Of a DNA stretch of 64,000 nucleotides, positions 30,785-42,200 are shown piece after piece. Source of the stretch: Polytrichum commune. Lineage: Eukaryota > Streptophyta > Polytrichopsida > Polytrichales > Polytrichaceae. The notes under the pieces were generated by a model that ran no database searches, was not told the origin of the DNA, and saw only the letters and a program-made list of their open reading frames with translations. A program made the translations under genes and the position numbers. Every line of letters starts with the position of its first letter. The stretch's first letter is position 1. Where the stretch lies: contig OX485808.1 in the NCBI GenBank assembly GCA_950295325.1, positions 250,501 through 314,500 on the forward strand, written 5' to 3'.

Positions 30785-33700
30785 TATATTATTGACAATG
30801 ATATGCATGATTTGACAAGTACCCACAAGACCCCTACAAGACAATATATATATTTTCTATCCAATTGTTGCATGAACTCATTGCGCATGCTAACCTTAAC
30901 TACCTTTCCACCATGGTAAACTATAAACTTGTAGTATAAATGCCTAACACCACTTATTAAATATAACAGTTGGTATTTTAGGCCACATTGTATTTATATC
31001 ATTATTCATATAATATAATTTAGCATGGTCTTCCTTGAAGACCTTAAAATACTCATTAGTTATAAATTAGATTACATGGGTAAAAATAAATTACCAGCAT
31101 GCTCAACCATGTTATTCAACTTTGGTTAAATTTATCAAAAATAAAAATAAAATATTCTTACTTTACATTGATACTATGGTATTAGTATCAAATAAATTAC
31201 TCAAATTTTGTTTTGATAAAACATAGTGACCTAGATGTGAATTCTTGTTTCAGCCATATTGAATGTATGGTCAACAATTTGTGCTTTGTAAATGTTTTGG
31301 TTATTTTATTTTAATTTTTATATTTTAATCAAATCTTAATATTAAATTTGATTTGAGGCGAGCATCCCATGACTTTGGGGGCCTAATATGGTATTAGTCT
31401 ATGGCCTTACATTTAAATTTTAATGCTTTTGACATGGAATTTTTAATCAATGTTATGTAATCAATTGTTGGATGAAATGCACATGTTTATCTTTGTAGAT
31501 TCACATGATCATCCACATGTAAAAATTATATTGCTTAACTTTTTTTTTTTAAAACCATACATGTGGAAAGGTGAAACGATTTAAGTTGAATTTTTCATTT
31601 CATTACAATGAAATGCTAAATATTTTATTTATAAAAAAATTAATAAATTTTGTATAAGAGAGTTAATCAATAAAAATGCTTAATCATTCAAACTGTCACA
31701 TCTTTGCACAATACTTGATGTGGGCCTTCATTTATTTTTAAAATTGAATTAAAATTCAAACAATCTAAATTCAAACAACCTTTATGTGTTAAAATTGTAA
31801 CATGATTGCACAAAATGTATTCAAAAGTAAAATTATATAATTTAAAATTTTGTTACTGCATCAAAATAATCATACATTTGGGTCATATGTTAAGTTTATT
31901 TTATAAAGAAGGTTTGTATTGATGTTATTAAGTTGATAAAAAAAATTGGTTAAAAATTCAAAGAATGCTTTTATATACATAATTTTTTTTATATACAAAC
32001 ATTCTTATCAAAAACATGTAGACTATAGTGTGCAAGCACCCCACCCAACACTTTAATTATGATAAGTTATAGATTTTTTTTTCTTTAATCTACTTTAAGA
32101 AGAAAAAAATCAATATTTATTTAGAGCACAACTGTATAGATGTAATTTCTTGAGAAGCTTTTTTTCAAAATATACTTTAAGCTTGTATCAAACAACAATT
32201 TATTATTGACTATGTAGAATATTGTCACTAAGAGAAAATTGATTCATTATGACAAATAATCAATTTGTCATTGCATCGATGACACTCCTTTAGAATATAT
32301 AATGTTCCATGTTGACCACATGTGATAGCTTGAAGATGGATCTCGATTCATCGGGACACTTCAAGGGTGTTTGAAGGTGATACATCTCCATCATGCACAT
32401 AATATGTTCCGCTCTTTATAATGAATAGATTGAGCATTACTCTATGCCAAGCCTTCATATGATATTTTTGACAACCATCTCTGCGAACATATTTTGTTAG
32501 TTTGTAAGGTAAACAAAAACTTTTAGTTTAAAAGTTTGTAGAAATGAAAAGAGCTCGATAACCGAAGAACATATCATTATAATCTTTGTATTTGCATTCC
32601 ATGTTGATGCACGTTGTACTAAGCTATGATTTAAGTGACCACACAATAATTTTGACACAAAATCAACTCATGCGTTGCTTTGGACTCATGAACATGATGT
32701 TAGGTATCCTCGCATTAATGTTCATGACTTTTTTTGTTTTCTTCTTTCGAGACTTGAATACATTTTCTTGCCTTATTCTTCCTCCGTTGATTTGTTATTG
32801 TCATAACTCTCCGCACCTTTGTTTTCTTCCCTTTTCACGCCCTTTCATGCATTTATTGCCCTCTTCTATGCATGTGCTATATTGGTGTAATATTTTCATT
32901 CACATGTTGTCATACTCATAGCATACATAATCTAAGGGGGTTCATGAAAGAAATAAAAAATATGAGAATACAAAAATAAGAGCACAAGTTGCTTAAAGAC
33001 AATTATATTTTAAAAAATCGCAACTGTCATAATTTGTTCGCCACCTCCAACAAAAGATCCAATTACTTGAGGCAATGTAAAGAGCCCAAAAAAAATTGTT
33101 CACCTATGCTTATGAAAATGCATTAAATGTGAAATTCATTTTCATGCATTCTATACATAAACTACATGTTTCATTAATTCTCAAATGTTAATTATCTACA
33201 AATTCAAAAAAACTTTGTTATAAAAAATCTAAAATAATTTGGGTTACTTAAATAATAATTTAAGCTAAATATTCAAAGTATTATAATTTTATACATTGTT
33301 AAGAATATGAACCATTTTTTATTTTAAAGAATTCATCACACTATAAATATTAAAAATGAATGATGTGTTATCTATCTACCTTTAACCTTATTCATATGTA
33401 CAAATTTTTTAATTCAAAATGCAAAATATTATATAGAAGTTTTTTTTAATAGTGTGTACAAAAAAATATATTTTTAGGATCATTTATTAAGTAATTTATA
33501 ATTTAAAAATACATATTGATAATTTTGGTACAATAAAAGTGTTAACATTTTATGTTAAATATTGATTAAATATAAAATACCTTGGTTGCCTCAACAAACA
33601 TGTCAATTTTGAGAAGTTATTATTGGATATTAGTTAATTATGTTTTGCATAATTAATAATTAGGAATGTTTTGGATCATAATCACATTTTTCATAATAGG

Positions 33701-34190
33701 ATTATATTAGTTGCTAAAGATGTTTAAAAAAAATTGATAACATCATTAAATATAAAATATGATTTTATATTAATCTCAATTGAAGATACATCCTCATAAG
33801 TTCATTATTTTAAATTTTCATTAGTATAATTTTTTTATTAAATGTCATTTAGAGTAAAAAACATAGTGTTTTAACTCTGCCACAAAATCTATTATTTGCA
33901 ATATCAACAATTAAGATATTTTTAAAAATTGCACGCTTCATTGCATGTTAAATAATGTATGTCTAAAATGTCAAACACCTATATGATCAACTTTAAGTTC
34001 AAGTGGAGAAAACGAAGGAAGAGGATAAAGTTGTGTTGTGGGGTTTAGTAATTAAATGAATTAATTAATTAATTCCAGTAATTACATTTATTAACTAATT
34101 AATTAATTCATGTACTTACATTGATTAATTGATTAATTGTGTATGAATACTTCTGAAAGTAGACAACATTACTAAAATATTTTAAAATAT
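30785..34190. other. AT-rich gene desert
   Basis: Long runs of A and T and many ATTAATTAATT stretches (34050-34140). The only longer frame (32586-32921) is a hydrophobic, low-information peptide with no motif, and I do not accept it. No TIR pairs or genes could be established. Confidence 0.6.
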
Positions 34191-34194
34191 ACAT

Positions 34195-34601
34195 ACTAGA
34201 TCAACACACGAAATTTAAGTGTCATTTTAGAATGACAAAGACAATTTCAAATGGTAAGTCATAAAATTATAACCTCCAAGTTATTTACGTGCTTCATTGA
34301 TGGTTTTACTTCCGGAATGAAATCCCAATAAATTGCTTATTACTTGTTGGAAGTGCACATATATATTTGATTTTAGACCTTGAAGATGAAGTGCACTCAA
34401 TATGGAATTTGTAGTCAAGCGGCCTTCAAGAATGCAAGGGCAATATTTTTTTTGAAGTTGGGCGAGGCGGGCAACAGTTTTCGGTCAGGTTCAGAAATCT
34501 CATTGGAGGCTGCCCCGCCCGGATCTGACACGCCCCATAGTTCGTACGGGGGAACTTAATGTCCGCCGTATTCAAGATACTTTTGCATCAGTAAAAGGAT
34601 A
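34195..34601 (+). repeat. Dispersed repeat R3, copy c
   Basis: Closely follows 21640-22135: CATTTTAGAATGACAAAGAC, TGGTAAGTCATAA, AAATCCCAATAAATTGCTTA, GGAAGTGCACATATATAT, CCTTCAAGAATGCAAGGGC, GGGCGAGGCGGGCAAC, then GCCCCGCCCGGATCTG and GGGGGAACTTAATGTCCGCC. Its right edge abuts the pogo-type MITE at 34602. Confidence 0.65.
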
Positions 34602-35089
34602 CAGTCCACCCTTTATAAATTTTAGGCTCTGGAGTAAAATTTTCCTAACATTTATAGTGAGTTAACATTGTAACAGTTATAAAGGGAGCTTTTTGAATGC
34701 TTAACAAATATAAATTCATTACAATTATGGAGGGAGAGTTTTGCAAAATTATCATATATAAAAGATGTGTATCAAATCAATCTTTTATTTTTATGAAACA
34801 AAATAAGAATCAATATAGTCCTGATGAATAATTTGATCACAAAAGTCAAATTTGGTGGCTTTTGCCACTTTGAAAGGTTGTGAGTCAATGTAATGGATGT
34901 CATCACACAATATTGGATGTATTTCATAGGTTAACATTTATAAGTGGCAAATTAACAAAGAGGGGAGTAAATTATTGTGAACATTTAACATAGTTAACAT
35001 TCTAGTTAGCAATATGAGGGGAGTACGATTTTGTTAACAAATATAATGAGTTAATGTTTATAAGTGCAACATTTATTGAGGGTGGACTG
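34602..35089. mobile_element. 488-bp pogo/mariner-type MITE
   Basis: Ends CAGTCCACCCTTTATAAA and TTTATTGAGGGTGGACTG form a terminal inverted repeat, flanked by TA at 34600-34601 and 35090-35091. CAGT-C-ACC termini are typical of pogo-like elements. Internal GTTAACATTTATAAGTG-like phrases recur several times. No coding capacity. Confidence 0.75.
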
Positions 35090-35091
35090 TA

Positions 35092-35785
35092 TAGGATTCA
35101 CAGATATTGTGTCTCAACTGTCTCTTCCTATTTATTGCTGTGAGATTCTGATCAAAACAAAATTTTGCTGATTCTAGGTTGTAGCCGAATCAGTCACTTT
35201 CTTTGGAAGAATTTGCGGTTACATTCCTATATATCTATCTTTCTTTCGATCTATTTCAAGCAAAGAATCGCAGCCATGATTGTATTTGTGTGGGTGCAGG
35301 CAGAAATTTGCCAGGAGCTCCTGCATTTAATTTGAGCCTCTCGCTTAACGCTGCTCTATTTTATTGCTGAAAGTGCAGTCTGAGTTTTACAAACTATTGA
35401 AACTATTCACGCAGCTATACGATTTAAGTTGCATCAAGAATGAACTCTTGAAACTTCGTCGATCTAACTTCCCTGATCAAGAACTGCTCGCTACCTAATT
35501 AGGTGGTATCCATAAAATATTGATGTAGTTTTAATTAAAGGCTTCACATCATCTTGCACATAACCTCTGGGTCGAATTGCTTCCTAGTGGATGCCAAGGG
35601 CTCCGAGCTAAATTTCTGCTCGGGTAAGAAACTACCCTTTTCCTACCTCGAACAGAGTCCATGCAAAACTTCTGGATCTATTCACAACTGTGATGCAAGA
35701 ATTTCACCACATGTCTGCAAATTCTCGAACGATATCTCCAGCTGCAGTATTGCTAAAATGAAGAAATAGCGACGAATTTCAAAGA
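35092..35785. other. Intergenic / GDU-like gene 3' flank
   Basis: No recognisable gene. The small frame at 35554-35769 has several cysteines but no family resemblance. The part nearest 35788 may be 3' UTR of the minus-strand GDU-like gene. Confidence 0.4.
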
Positions 35786-35787
35786 AA

Positions 35788-36372
35788 TTAGGATTTTGCA
35801 GCGGATTTCTTCATCTTGCCGAGGACAAGCCTTCCAATCCGGAATGTTGCACTGCGGCTCTTCACATGGCTTGTGCATTCCAATGGCTGTGCAATGAAGG
35901 ATGGCGACTGATCCCCTGCCATGATAACCATCACCTTGCCCGAATGCTTCTCCTCGTTGGCTTTCATCTTCTTGCTGCACACATGAGTCGGTGATATTCC
36001 TCGTGTTGTTGTTGTAGTTTCAATTGCATTTGCACTGCTACTCACATGGCCAGTCGGGTGATGCCTACCCACATCCGGAAGTTGTAGGCCTCCAGGGTCT
36101 TTCTTGAGCAAGCTGTACACCAACACCACAAGTGCAACCACGATGAGGATGACCATGGCGATGAGACCGGCGATGAGGAGTGGTAATGCAGGCATGGGCA
36201 TCATTGTCTCGCCTGTCCGTGAAGAGCTGCATCCCACTCCGTCCCTGTCCACACCAGGAGATTCTTGATGAGCGACTGTGTGCAATCGCATGCATGGGGG
36301 GGCACCGGCCGCTGCCACATCCACAACTCTTGCAAGCCCTCTCAAACCTGAACCATGGAATTTATAATCCAC
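35788..36372 (-). CDS. GLUTAMINE DUMPER (GDU)-like membrane protein
   Basis: GDU proteins are small plant plasma-membrane proteins that raise amino-acid export and work with the ubiquitin ligase LOG2. Here a single hydrophobic helix at residues 62-89 (PLLIAGLIAMVILIVVALVV...) is followed by a KKDPGG turn, a variable linker with a threonine run, then KVMVIMAGDQSPSFIAQP (about 146-163), containing the diagnostic VIMAG motif just before the conserved PSF-A-P. A basic tail (GKMKKSAAKS) ends the protein. With ATG 36372 it is 194 aa; GDU1 is 158. The N-terminus is uncertain: a splice-compatible exon exists at 37068-37248 (see that entry), entering this frame at 36347, and M57/M58 just before the helix is another possible start. 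The sequence between start and helix does not resemble known GDUs. Confidence 0.78.
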   Translation of the reverse strand: MDYKFHGSGLRGLARVVDVAAAGAPPCMRLHTVAHQESPGVDRDGVGCSSSRTGETMMPMPALPLLIAGLIAMVILIVVALVVLVYSLLKKDPGGLQLPDVGRHHPTGHVSSSANAIETTTTTRGISPTHVCSKKMKANEEKHSGKVMVIMAGDQSPSFIAQPLECTSHVKSRSATFRIGRLVLGKMKKSAAKS

Positions 36373-37067
36373 TTGCAGCTCACTGAGTAAATCCTTGACA
36401 GATTATACTACTCAGAATGTTATAATCAGGTATGGGTGAACCGGAAGAGTTAAGTGCATTGGATTGGTTGGATTCTTGCAGAGCAGATGATGCATGAGGG
36501 TACATTTAGCGGATTGAAGACAGTGGGGTTCGGAGATCAATGTAACTAAGCTGAATTTTGTGGTTAGGGTTCGAATGTTGTTGGCAATATCTCTACAACA
36601 AAGCCGTTGATTATCCCCAGTTATGTTAGAGTAGATGTGTTGGTGAATCCCCTTTGCGTTCTGATCTTTAGGGTTAGGTGTCAGCAATTCAGGATCTGCT
36701 CAAGCAGTTGATTATCTGAGAATTCTTAAACCTTGCACTAACTGTAACGCAGGGCTGTCCGATTCTACCCAAAGCTGCCGTTTGAGTTTGCTACTTGTAT
36801 GAGCACGGGATAGTTCCATGAGTGAAGTAACATAAAACTAAGCATCTCCATGTCGCTCTGAGTTTGTATTCCTGCTCAATTGGTATAGAGCCTCAATTTG
36901 CCGCAATCGTGTGATGAAGTTCATTGTTGAGCGTTTGAAGTGTCAAGCCTAACCTCACGAGAATCGGAGCTGTGATGAAATGCGCAAAAATGTCGATCTG
37001 GATATCTGTTTCACCGGATGCAATACATTCGATATTTTTAAAAGAGGTCTGGTGTGAATCACTATAC

Positions 37068-37248
37068 CTTGAGAGACTGTCCCCTCATTGCGACGACGTT
37101 GCAGCCATCCTCGAAATGGCAGCGGTCGCGGTAACTGCTCTGCTACTTGGGCAGATCCATCTCCACGAGTATCCTCTGAAGTTGAAGTAGTGTCGTGGCG
37201 GCCTCCGCGAGTCTGGAAGAGGCGCCGTGCAGCCATGATCATCATCAT
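37068..37248 (-). other. Possible first coding exon of the GDU-like gene
   Basis: Frame MMMIMAARRLFQTRGG...GTVSQ ends at a good donor (CAAG|GTATAG) in phase 1. The GDU-like frame offers an acceptor TTCAG|GTTTGAGAGG at 36347 in the same phase, which would join without a stop to give a 246-aa protein. GDU genes I know have no such N-terminal extension, so this may instead be a 5' UTR exon or coincidence. Confidence 0.4.
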
Positions 37249-37249
37249 G

Positions 37250-38120
37250 GCTGCAATTTCTTAATACGTACTATTTAATCTCCAACTTGTCACGTCTCTC
37301 AGGCATGGAATAGTAGCTAATTTGCACTCTATAACGTTGTCCTCTAATCAAGCTACACTGCAAATCGATCGAAGTCTTCAGGAGAATCTCGAAGGATGAT
37401 GTCAATCCGAGACTAAAGACTATGATGCATGCTAGTACATCTCGGCATGTAGACGAGCGTGCACAACATCGATCTGACTGGAATCAAACACTACAATCTT
37501 TTCTTAGAAACTAGGTCATCATCCTTCATTGACAGGCCCTGGCCGGAATTTCTTCAATACCTTGAATGATTCACTAACGGCTGAATCTGACTAGAAATTT
37601 GCGATGTTCATTTCTTCCTGGATCAAGAGCTTGAAGTTTTGCCAGTGGTCGACATCAGCTGATGTAATGACATGAATGGCTGTGTCGACACGTGCATGCC
37701 ACCTGGTGCCGAGGAGTCGCGACGATTACTGGCTAAACTCCGGTATGATCATCGAAAACCATCGAATCTCGCCCCCTTTCTCTCACATCGGCAGATGAAC
37801 GATGGAGATCAAAACCGTAAGTTATTCACATTTATGTAAGTCTTGGAAATCTCAAGGTTTCATAAACTTTAAACTTTTTGTCTAAGATGTCAACTAATGA
37901 CCTGAGCTGACGCTAGGATGAAACTTGCGATGGAATAACCTGCTATGACCTTCATGCCATCTGTGCTATGAATCATTGTATCAATTCTTTCATTACAGCC
38001 TGGCAAGCGAGGTTAAAGGGGAAAACTTATCTGAGATGTTGTATCAAATGCTCCATCGCTTGCGCAAAAACCAACATGTATAAGATAAATCTTATCCGGG
38101 AGTTTGTGAGCTTCATTAGT
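37250..38120. other. Intergenic, no gene recognised
   Basis: Promoter side of the GDU-like gene, then spacer. No coding or repeat signal I can support. Confidence 0.45.
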
Positions 38121-38124
38121 TAAT

Positions 38125-38400
38125 TCCTCATCGGGGTCCAATGTGATGGTTTTCTTTTTTTTGAGTGGGGCCAGAGAAAAAAAACAATCTCCTAGTGATC
38201 GTCGGTTTATTTAGGGATGTGAACCACGGTGAGGAAGCGCCACTTGCAGGCGACTTTGATCCGATAACTGTGAGTTCATTTATTAGGATGAAATCCTGGT
38301 GTGATGATGTTGACTATACTTTTATAGCGAGTGGGGAAGATAATGACTTCGAAGTAGGTCAGTCACCTGTTGGATAGGGGACCCAACAAAATGTTCCTCA
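38125..38400 (+). repeat. Dispersed repeat R2, copy a
   Basis: GGGGTCCAATGTGA, AAACAATCTCCTAGTGAT, GTGAACCACGG.GAGGAAGCGCCACTTGCAGG and GACTTTGATCCGA recur in order at 51215-51430 and, split by a MITE, at 40350-40395 plus 40900-41010. Non-coding; its 70-codon frame is incidental. Confidence 0.6.
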
Positions 38401-38601
38401 CAGGGGGTTGAAATGTGCACAAGGAAGATCAAATGAGTGGTGACTGACTAGACGACTTAGCTCTTTTCTGGGGATCCGGATACAAATTGTACTGCTGGAG
38501 ATGCAGGGAGTTTGAAGGTGGCCAAAACATTACAAGCTTAGTCAACATCATCACACCATAATTTCAACCTCAACAAATCGTATAGGGCTCAATCAACAGT
38601 C

Positions 38602-38664
38602 GTAGTCTATTTCAAGGATGTCGTTGTTTGAAACCAAACAACAACATCCTTGGAAATAGACTAC
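38602..38664. repeat. Near-perfect hairpin with ~29-bp arms and 4-nt loop
   Basis: Left arm 38602-38630 (GTAGTCTATTTCAAGGATGT...) and right arm 38635-38664 pair with one mismatch and one bulged base around an AAAC loop. Stem length resembles a plant miRNA or siRNA-producing hairpin, but the loop is unusually short, so a small foldback element is equally possible. Confidence 0.75.
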
Positions 38665-39202
38665 AAGTTGTCGAAAAAAGTTACAAATGATATACCGGCA
38701 GCACCAATGGATGCAGCTTGGCTCTTCTTTTCAATACGTTGGTGTCCTGGCACTGAGTCACTTTGCCAATTTTTCATGTGTTTGGTAATGCATACAAGGA
38801 GTGGCAGGTACAAAATCAGTCAGGAATAAATTGGCTTGCTATTCTATTTACTTCATACCTTGCAATTCCGATTTACATCATACATTTCTTCTCGATCAAT
38901 TCATCCTACATAGTCTACCCTAACTGATTCGGATGGAATCCAAATCTCTCTAATTTCAGCGCCTTGGAGTGTCGACTGCAATGATCCAATATGGTCTGTG
39001 CTGAATTGTGAATTGTCCTTCCAGAGGGCAGCAGCACGGTATCATGGTGGATAAATCTGGGACATGGACCTCTGTGAGCTCTGCGCAACTGTATTCCATT
39101 TGCAAGCCACAGATACAAGCAATCAATTTCAGGAAAGCTCCTCGTTTTGCACACTTTTTTGATTTTGAATGTTGGTTTCTCAAACTCAAGATGGTTATAT
39201 GA

Positions 39203-42200
39203 TCAATTAAAAATCAGGGAGAATGAGGTTAATTTTGTACTCTTCTCTTGTTCCCTCTGCACCATGGCCTCGGCTTCTCGAAGAGCACGCAAGCGCTTCT
39301 CCTCCCTCTCCTGGGCTGCTGCATTCAAGGCACTCGCAAAATAGAAACAGGATTTTGCAGTCTTGAGCCTGCGAAATGAAAGTGGCTCCAGAATCTCAAA
39401 TGTCGATCAGTACTTAATTGCAGAAACGCAACTCAACATTGCAAGGTTTCTACTGATGCACAAGATCTAATTCTCGAAGTTGAGGACACATAAGGCAGAC
39501 GTGCCTATTTCAGTTACTTTGCTTAATCGGACATCTATGTTGTGTGGCTCCAAGAGCAAATACCAAAAAGAGATTGAATTACATGCTCAAAATATGATAT
39601 CTATCCTAGGTTCAATGATCAACATAACTTGGGGGGCGGCTATATGACCATTTAATGAGCACAAATCTCCACTTTGACAATGAATAAGGAAACTCATATA
39701 AGCTCTAAAAATTATAAGGAAAGTGGCTATGGCCTCAATTTGGATTTGCTAACCATCTCGTGCTCTCGTGTGTATCATATCCTACGAGAAGTGGGCTAGT
39801 TGGAAAAAAGTAGTCTTTGAGACCCATGTACCTTGAAGCTATTAAACACATATGCTAAAATCATCCAATATACATTCCTACCAATAACCACATACAGTAA
39901 AATAGTAGCTACATCTGAATGAATCTCATAACATTATTCAACTGAGTTTGTCCACTGGGTGGGGCTGAAAATAAACCCAATTTTATTCAAAATTTTACTC
40001 TGTTTATTCTCACATCATAGCGTTGCACTAACAAATTTAGGCTGAAAACCTCGGGTGAAATAGTGGTACCGATTTTATTAGAATGGAACGGTTGATAGCA
40101 GCCGAATAATGTTATACTCTTCCATTCAGTTGTTTGCATCTACATTAAGGTTTTTGAACACACCTTGTTATTCAATGGAGGACTCTAGAGCGTAGAATTA
40201 AACTCACATTGGCTCAGCATTCGGATCACCTTGCTGAGGCTGAGCTGTGATGTCTGAAGCAGGAGCGGTGGTAACAAGATGCACTACGACTTCTCGACAA
40301 ATTTTATCCAAAGCATGCAAGTCTCCTTCATATTCCTGCCAAATAAGGGGTCCCAATGTGAGCTCGGGTTATTTTTTTAATAAGGATCCTGCATAAGGGC
40401 CACTTCACACACGAGACTGAGAGCCCGTGACCATTACACTTCAAGCACTCTCATTGGTGGAAAAGGTGGAGCCGGTGCAAGTTCGCTCCTTCACACTACG
40501 CTTGAGGGACCAACGGAGTATGTGAATGTAAGATGGATGTAAAGTCTACATGGATTCCTACATGGCATCGAATGGATCATGTGTTCATGGTCACCTGGAC
40601 TATTTTCAACAACCACCTCTTGGAGGTATGTTGACACAAAACCGAGAGACCAAGGCACTTTGAATGCTCACAACCGTTGATTTATTTTATTTTATCATGT
40701 GTGAGGACCCGCATTAATAGAAGTTCATTGAAATAGCATTTGGTTAAGGGCCTGGTCACAGATGACTTCACACTAAACTTGAGGGTCCGTGACCACACTA
40801 CATGATTTTGGAGGTATGTTAGGACGGCCTTTGGACACTTTCTTTTGGGCTCTCGCAATCACATGGTCACGGCTCTTGGCTCGTGTGTGAAGTGACCCTA
40901 AGAAGTGGAGAAAAACACAATCTCCTAATGATTGTAAGGTCATGTAACCATGCAAACCATGGGGGGAATGGCTACTTGCAGGTGACCTTGATCCGACACA
41001 TGGGTAAGTTGGTTGTAGCAAGTAGGTTAGTCATAACAACACTTAATTAAATGCTTGAGAATGGAAGGTGGCGACCAAGTAGGTTAATCACCGCAAAATA
41101 TAAGGTAACCGTGCTTAATTCGGTTACTTGTCTTAATTGAATGTAACCTATATTTGAGTGGTATGTGGTTAGGTGCGGCTTCAAGAATGGATACCAAACT
41201 AGCATGTCTTCGAAAGAGATTGGACTACATTCTAGGTTCAATAGTCAACACAATTGGGGGACTCAAATACCCATTAGATGAGCACAAGAACCTTCACTTT
41301 GAGAATGAATGAGTTATTGAAGTGAGCTCCAAAACTTAATAGGAAAGTCGTTATGGCCTTGCTAATCGTTTTGTACTAATGATCCCTTGTTTCATATCCT
41401 TGGAGAAGTGGACTAGTTAAGAAAAAATGACCATTGAAGAATTATCTACCTTAGATGTTGGAGAAATTGAAGGGGGGTGAGTGCACACATATAAGAAATG
41501 TTGACTCCGTAGACTTGACGAATCAACGCCAAAACACAATACTCTTGTGAAGTGGACTTTGCACTTGAGCCATGTGGTTGAGGAGTACTTTGCTTTTGTC
41601 ATGACACGGATTCTTTGTTTTTCCTTCTTTTGCTAAAATGTTTTTGGCATAGGAGAGGGGTGCTACACTAAATAAGATATTTAGTGTCACTTACTATTGC
41701 AATTACGCAACGCTATAATTTTTCTACTATACATTTTTTACCAATAAAAGGTTAAACTCATTGTTTGGACATTATAAAAAAATTAACATCTTCACTCAGT
41801 GAAAAATTACATAAATAGTAAAAAGTTATAGGAATGGGTAACTTTGAATAGTAAGTGACACTGAATTTCATATATAATGTAGTGCCAAATGAAACTACAT
41901 TGATTATCCCTATTACTGCATGTTCCTATTCGGAGGAATGCAAAGCAATAACGTCTTACTCGGGAATTCAATTCTTACTAACGAAAGTTCAATAAGTTGT
42001 TCGGACACTATAAAATATTAATGGCTTTTCTTGGTAAAAAAAAGCATTCTCAAAAGCATTGCGCAACTCTTAACCGTAAAACACACTCAATGGGATAATC
42101 AGTGTAGTTCAAGAAGAGGAGACCATTGCGCCAATGTGTTGTTGCCCATAATTCGTTACCCCTTGTTCAGGATACTAAAGCAACTGTTTATTGTGAAACT

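Noticed and set aside
32586-32921. 111-codon frame in the AT-rich desert
   Set aside because: Hydrophobic, methionine- and phenylalanine-rich peptide with no motif or splice context; expected by chance in such DNA.
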